The notes beneath the pieces were generated by a model. It saw only the letters and a list, made by a program, of their open reading frames with translations. It made no database searches and was not told where the DNA came from. Shown piece after piece: positions 5,419-5,848 of a DNA stretch of 5,848 bases (the stretch's first letter is position 1; each line of letters begins with the position of its first letter). The DNA is taken from the NCBI GenBank assembly GCA_021737245.1, contig JAIPEI010000247.1:1-5848 (forward strand), in the 5' to 3' direction. The position numbers and the translations under genes are program-made. The stretch is from Deltaproteobacteria bacterium (GTDB taxonomy: Bacteria > Desulfobacterota > DSM-4660 > Desulfatiglandales > HGW-15).

Positions 5419-5423
5419 CTCCT
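5419..5423 (-). promoter_or_regulatory. Ribosome binding site of the 704-residue exporter gene
   Basis: On the minus strand, GAGGAGAG contains AGGAG, four bases before the ATG at 5414-5412. It favours this start over the second Met codon seven residues later. Confidence 0.7.
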
Positions 5424-5435
5424 CAGGGGGTGTTC

Positions 5436-5459
5436 GATCCCGGCTCAGGAGCCGGGATC
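5436..5459 (-). repeat. Perfect hairpin at the stop codon between the two exporter genes
   Basis: GATCCCGGCT (5436-5445) and AGCCGGGATC (5450-5459) form an exact 10-bp stem around a four-base loop (plus-strand CAGG). It covers the last four codons (D-P-G-S) and the TGA stop of the upstream exporter gene and ends 13 bases before the next gene's Shine-Dalgarno region. No T-run follows on the minus strand, so it is not an intrinsic terminator. It may protect or separate the two messages; the role is inference. Confidence 0.7.
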
Positions 5460-5848
5460 TTCCAGCTGGCGCTCCAGGCTGCGCCTCGTGTACAGCGCGG
5501 CGTACGCCCCGCCGGCTTCCATGAGGCCCGCATGATTCCCTTCCTCCACGAGCCGGCCCCGTTCCAGGACGAAGATCCGGTCGGCCCGGCGGATCGTGGA
5601 GAGCCGGTTGGAGACGAAGAGCGTCGTGAGACCGGCGCGCCGGGCCAGGATGCGGTTCAGGATGCGCGATTCGGTGCGTGTGTCCACCATGGACAGCGCA
5701 TCGTCCAGGATGAGCACGGGCCGGTTCGAGACCAGGGCCCGTGCAATGGTCAAACGCTGCCGCTGGCCGCCGGAGAGCGAAAGGCCCCGCTCTCCGACGA
5801 GCGTGTCGAGCCCCCGCTCGAGTTCCTGGAGCTCTTCATAGAGCTGAG
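5445..5848 (-). CDS. ABC exporter half-transporter, C-terminal part of the ATPase domain (degenerate-site partner)
   Basis: The gene runs off the right edge; 133 C-terminal residues are visible, with no start. They read QLYEELQELERGLDTLVGER, then signature LSLSGGQRQRL (canonical LSGGQ), Walker B VLILDDALSMVD and a switch region VSNRLST. The catalytic Glu after Walker B is replaced by Asp (LDD) and the switch His by Asn (SNR rather than AHR). Both changes are typical of the non-hydrolysing half of heterodimeric ABC exporters, as in TM287 of Thermotoga or BmrC of Bacillus. The complete exporter gene follows after a 30-base gap, in the same direction, and is its evident partner. The membrane domain and Walker A lie outside the window. 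The last 20 residues (TRRSLERQLEDPGS end) form a charged tail. Confidence 0.9.
   Translation of the reverse strand, partial: QLYEELQELERGLDTLVGERGLSLSGGQRQRLTIARALVSNRPVLILDDALSMVDTRTESRILNRILARRAGLTTLFVSNRLSTIRRADRIFVLERGRLVEEGNHAGLMEAGGAYAALYTRRSLERQLEDPGS

Overview
The window is about 5.8 kb of GC-rich bacterial DNA. It holds two converging gene groups separated by a structured 204-bp intergenic stretch (3096-3299). The gene set points to an anaerobic, sulfate-reducing or syntrophic member of the Desulfobacterota (former Deltaproteobacteria). The main reasons are the fusion of an Mrp-type carrier to an orange-protein (ORP/NifX-like) domain and the tandem pair of MinD-like ATPases with inserted ferredoxin domains. 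The genus cannot be fixed from the sequence.

Left group, plus strand (1-3095). It contains, in order: the C-terminal end of an Mrp-ORP fusion protein (cut by the left edge); a small Cys-rich CGGC-family protein; a glycine-rich protein ending in a zinc-ribbon-like Cys cluster; and two tandem P-loop ATPases, each carrying an inserted 2x[4Fe-4S] ferredoxin domain. The last three genes are tightly packed: zinc-ribbon gene and first ATPase overlap by TTGA, and the two ATPases overlap by ATGA, so translational coupling is likely. Known relatives are the orp genes of Desulfovibrio vulgaris, where ORP, Mrp and two such ATPases form a complex linked to metal-cluster handling and cell division. By inference, the set here binds, carries or inserts Fe-S or Mo/Cu-S clusters in an ATP-dependent way. 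A 193-bp gap (916-1108) with several strong stem-loops separates the first two genes from the last three and may be a regulatory leader.

Right group, minus strand (5848-3300). Two adjacent half-transporters of the type IV (B-family) ABC exporter class are present: the C-terminal 133 residues of one (cut by the right edge) followed by a complete 704-residue partner. Motif deviations in the two proteins all fall into one of the two composite ATP sites, as expected for an asymmetric heterodimeric exporter of the BmrCD/TM287-288 type. The complete partner also has an extra domain of about 110 residues between its first two membrane helices.

The most unusual points are: an internal ribosome binding site that could release a free ORP domain from the Mrp-ORP message; a C-terminus of the second ATPase that seems to be encoded by a dispersed repeat; the structured leader before the zinc-ribbon gene; and a perfect 10-bp-stem hairpin around the stop codon of the upstream exporter gene. 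No tRNA, rRNA, CRISPR array or complete mobile element was seen.
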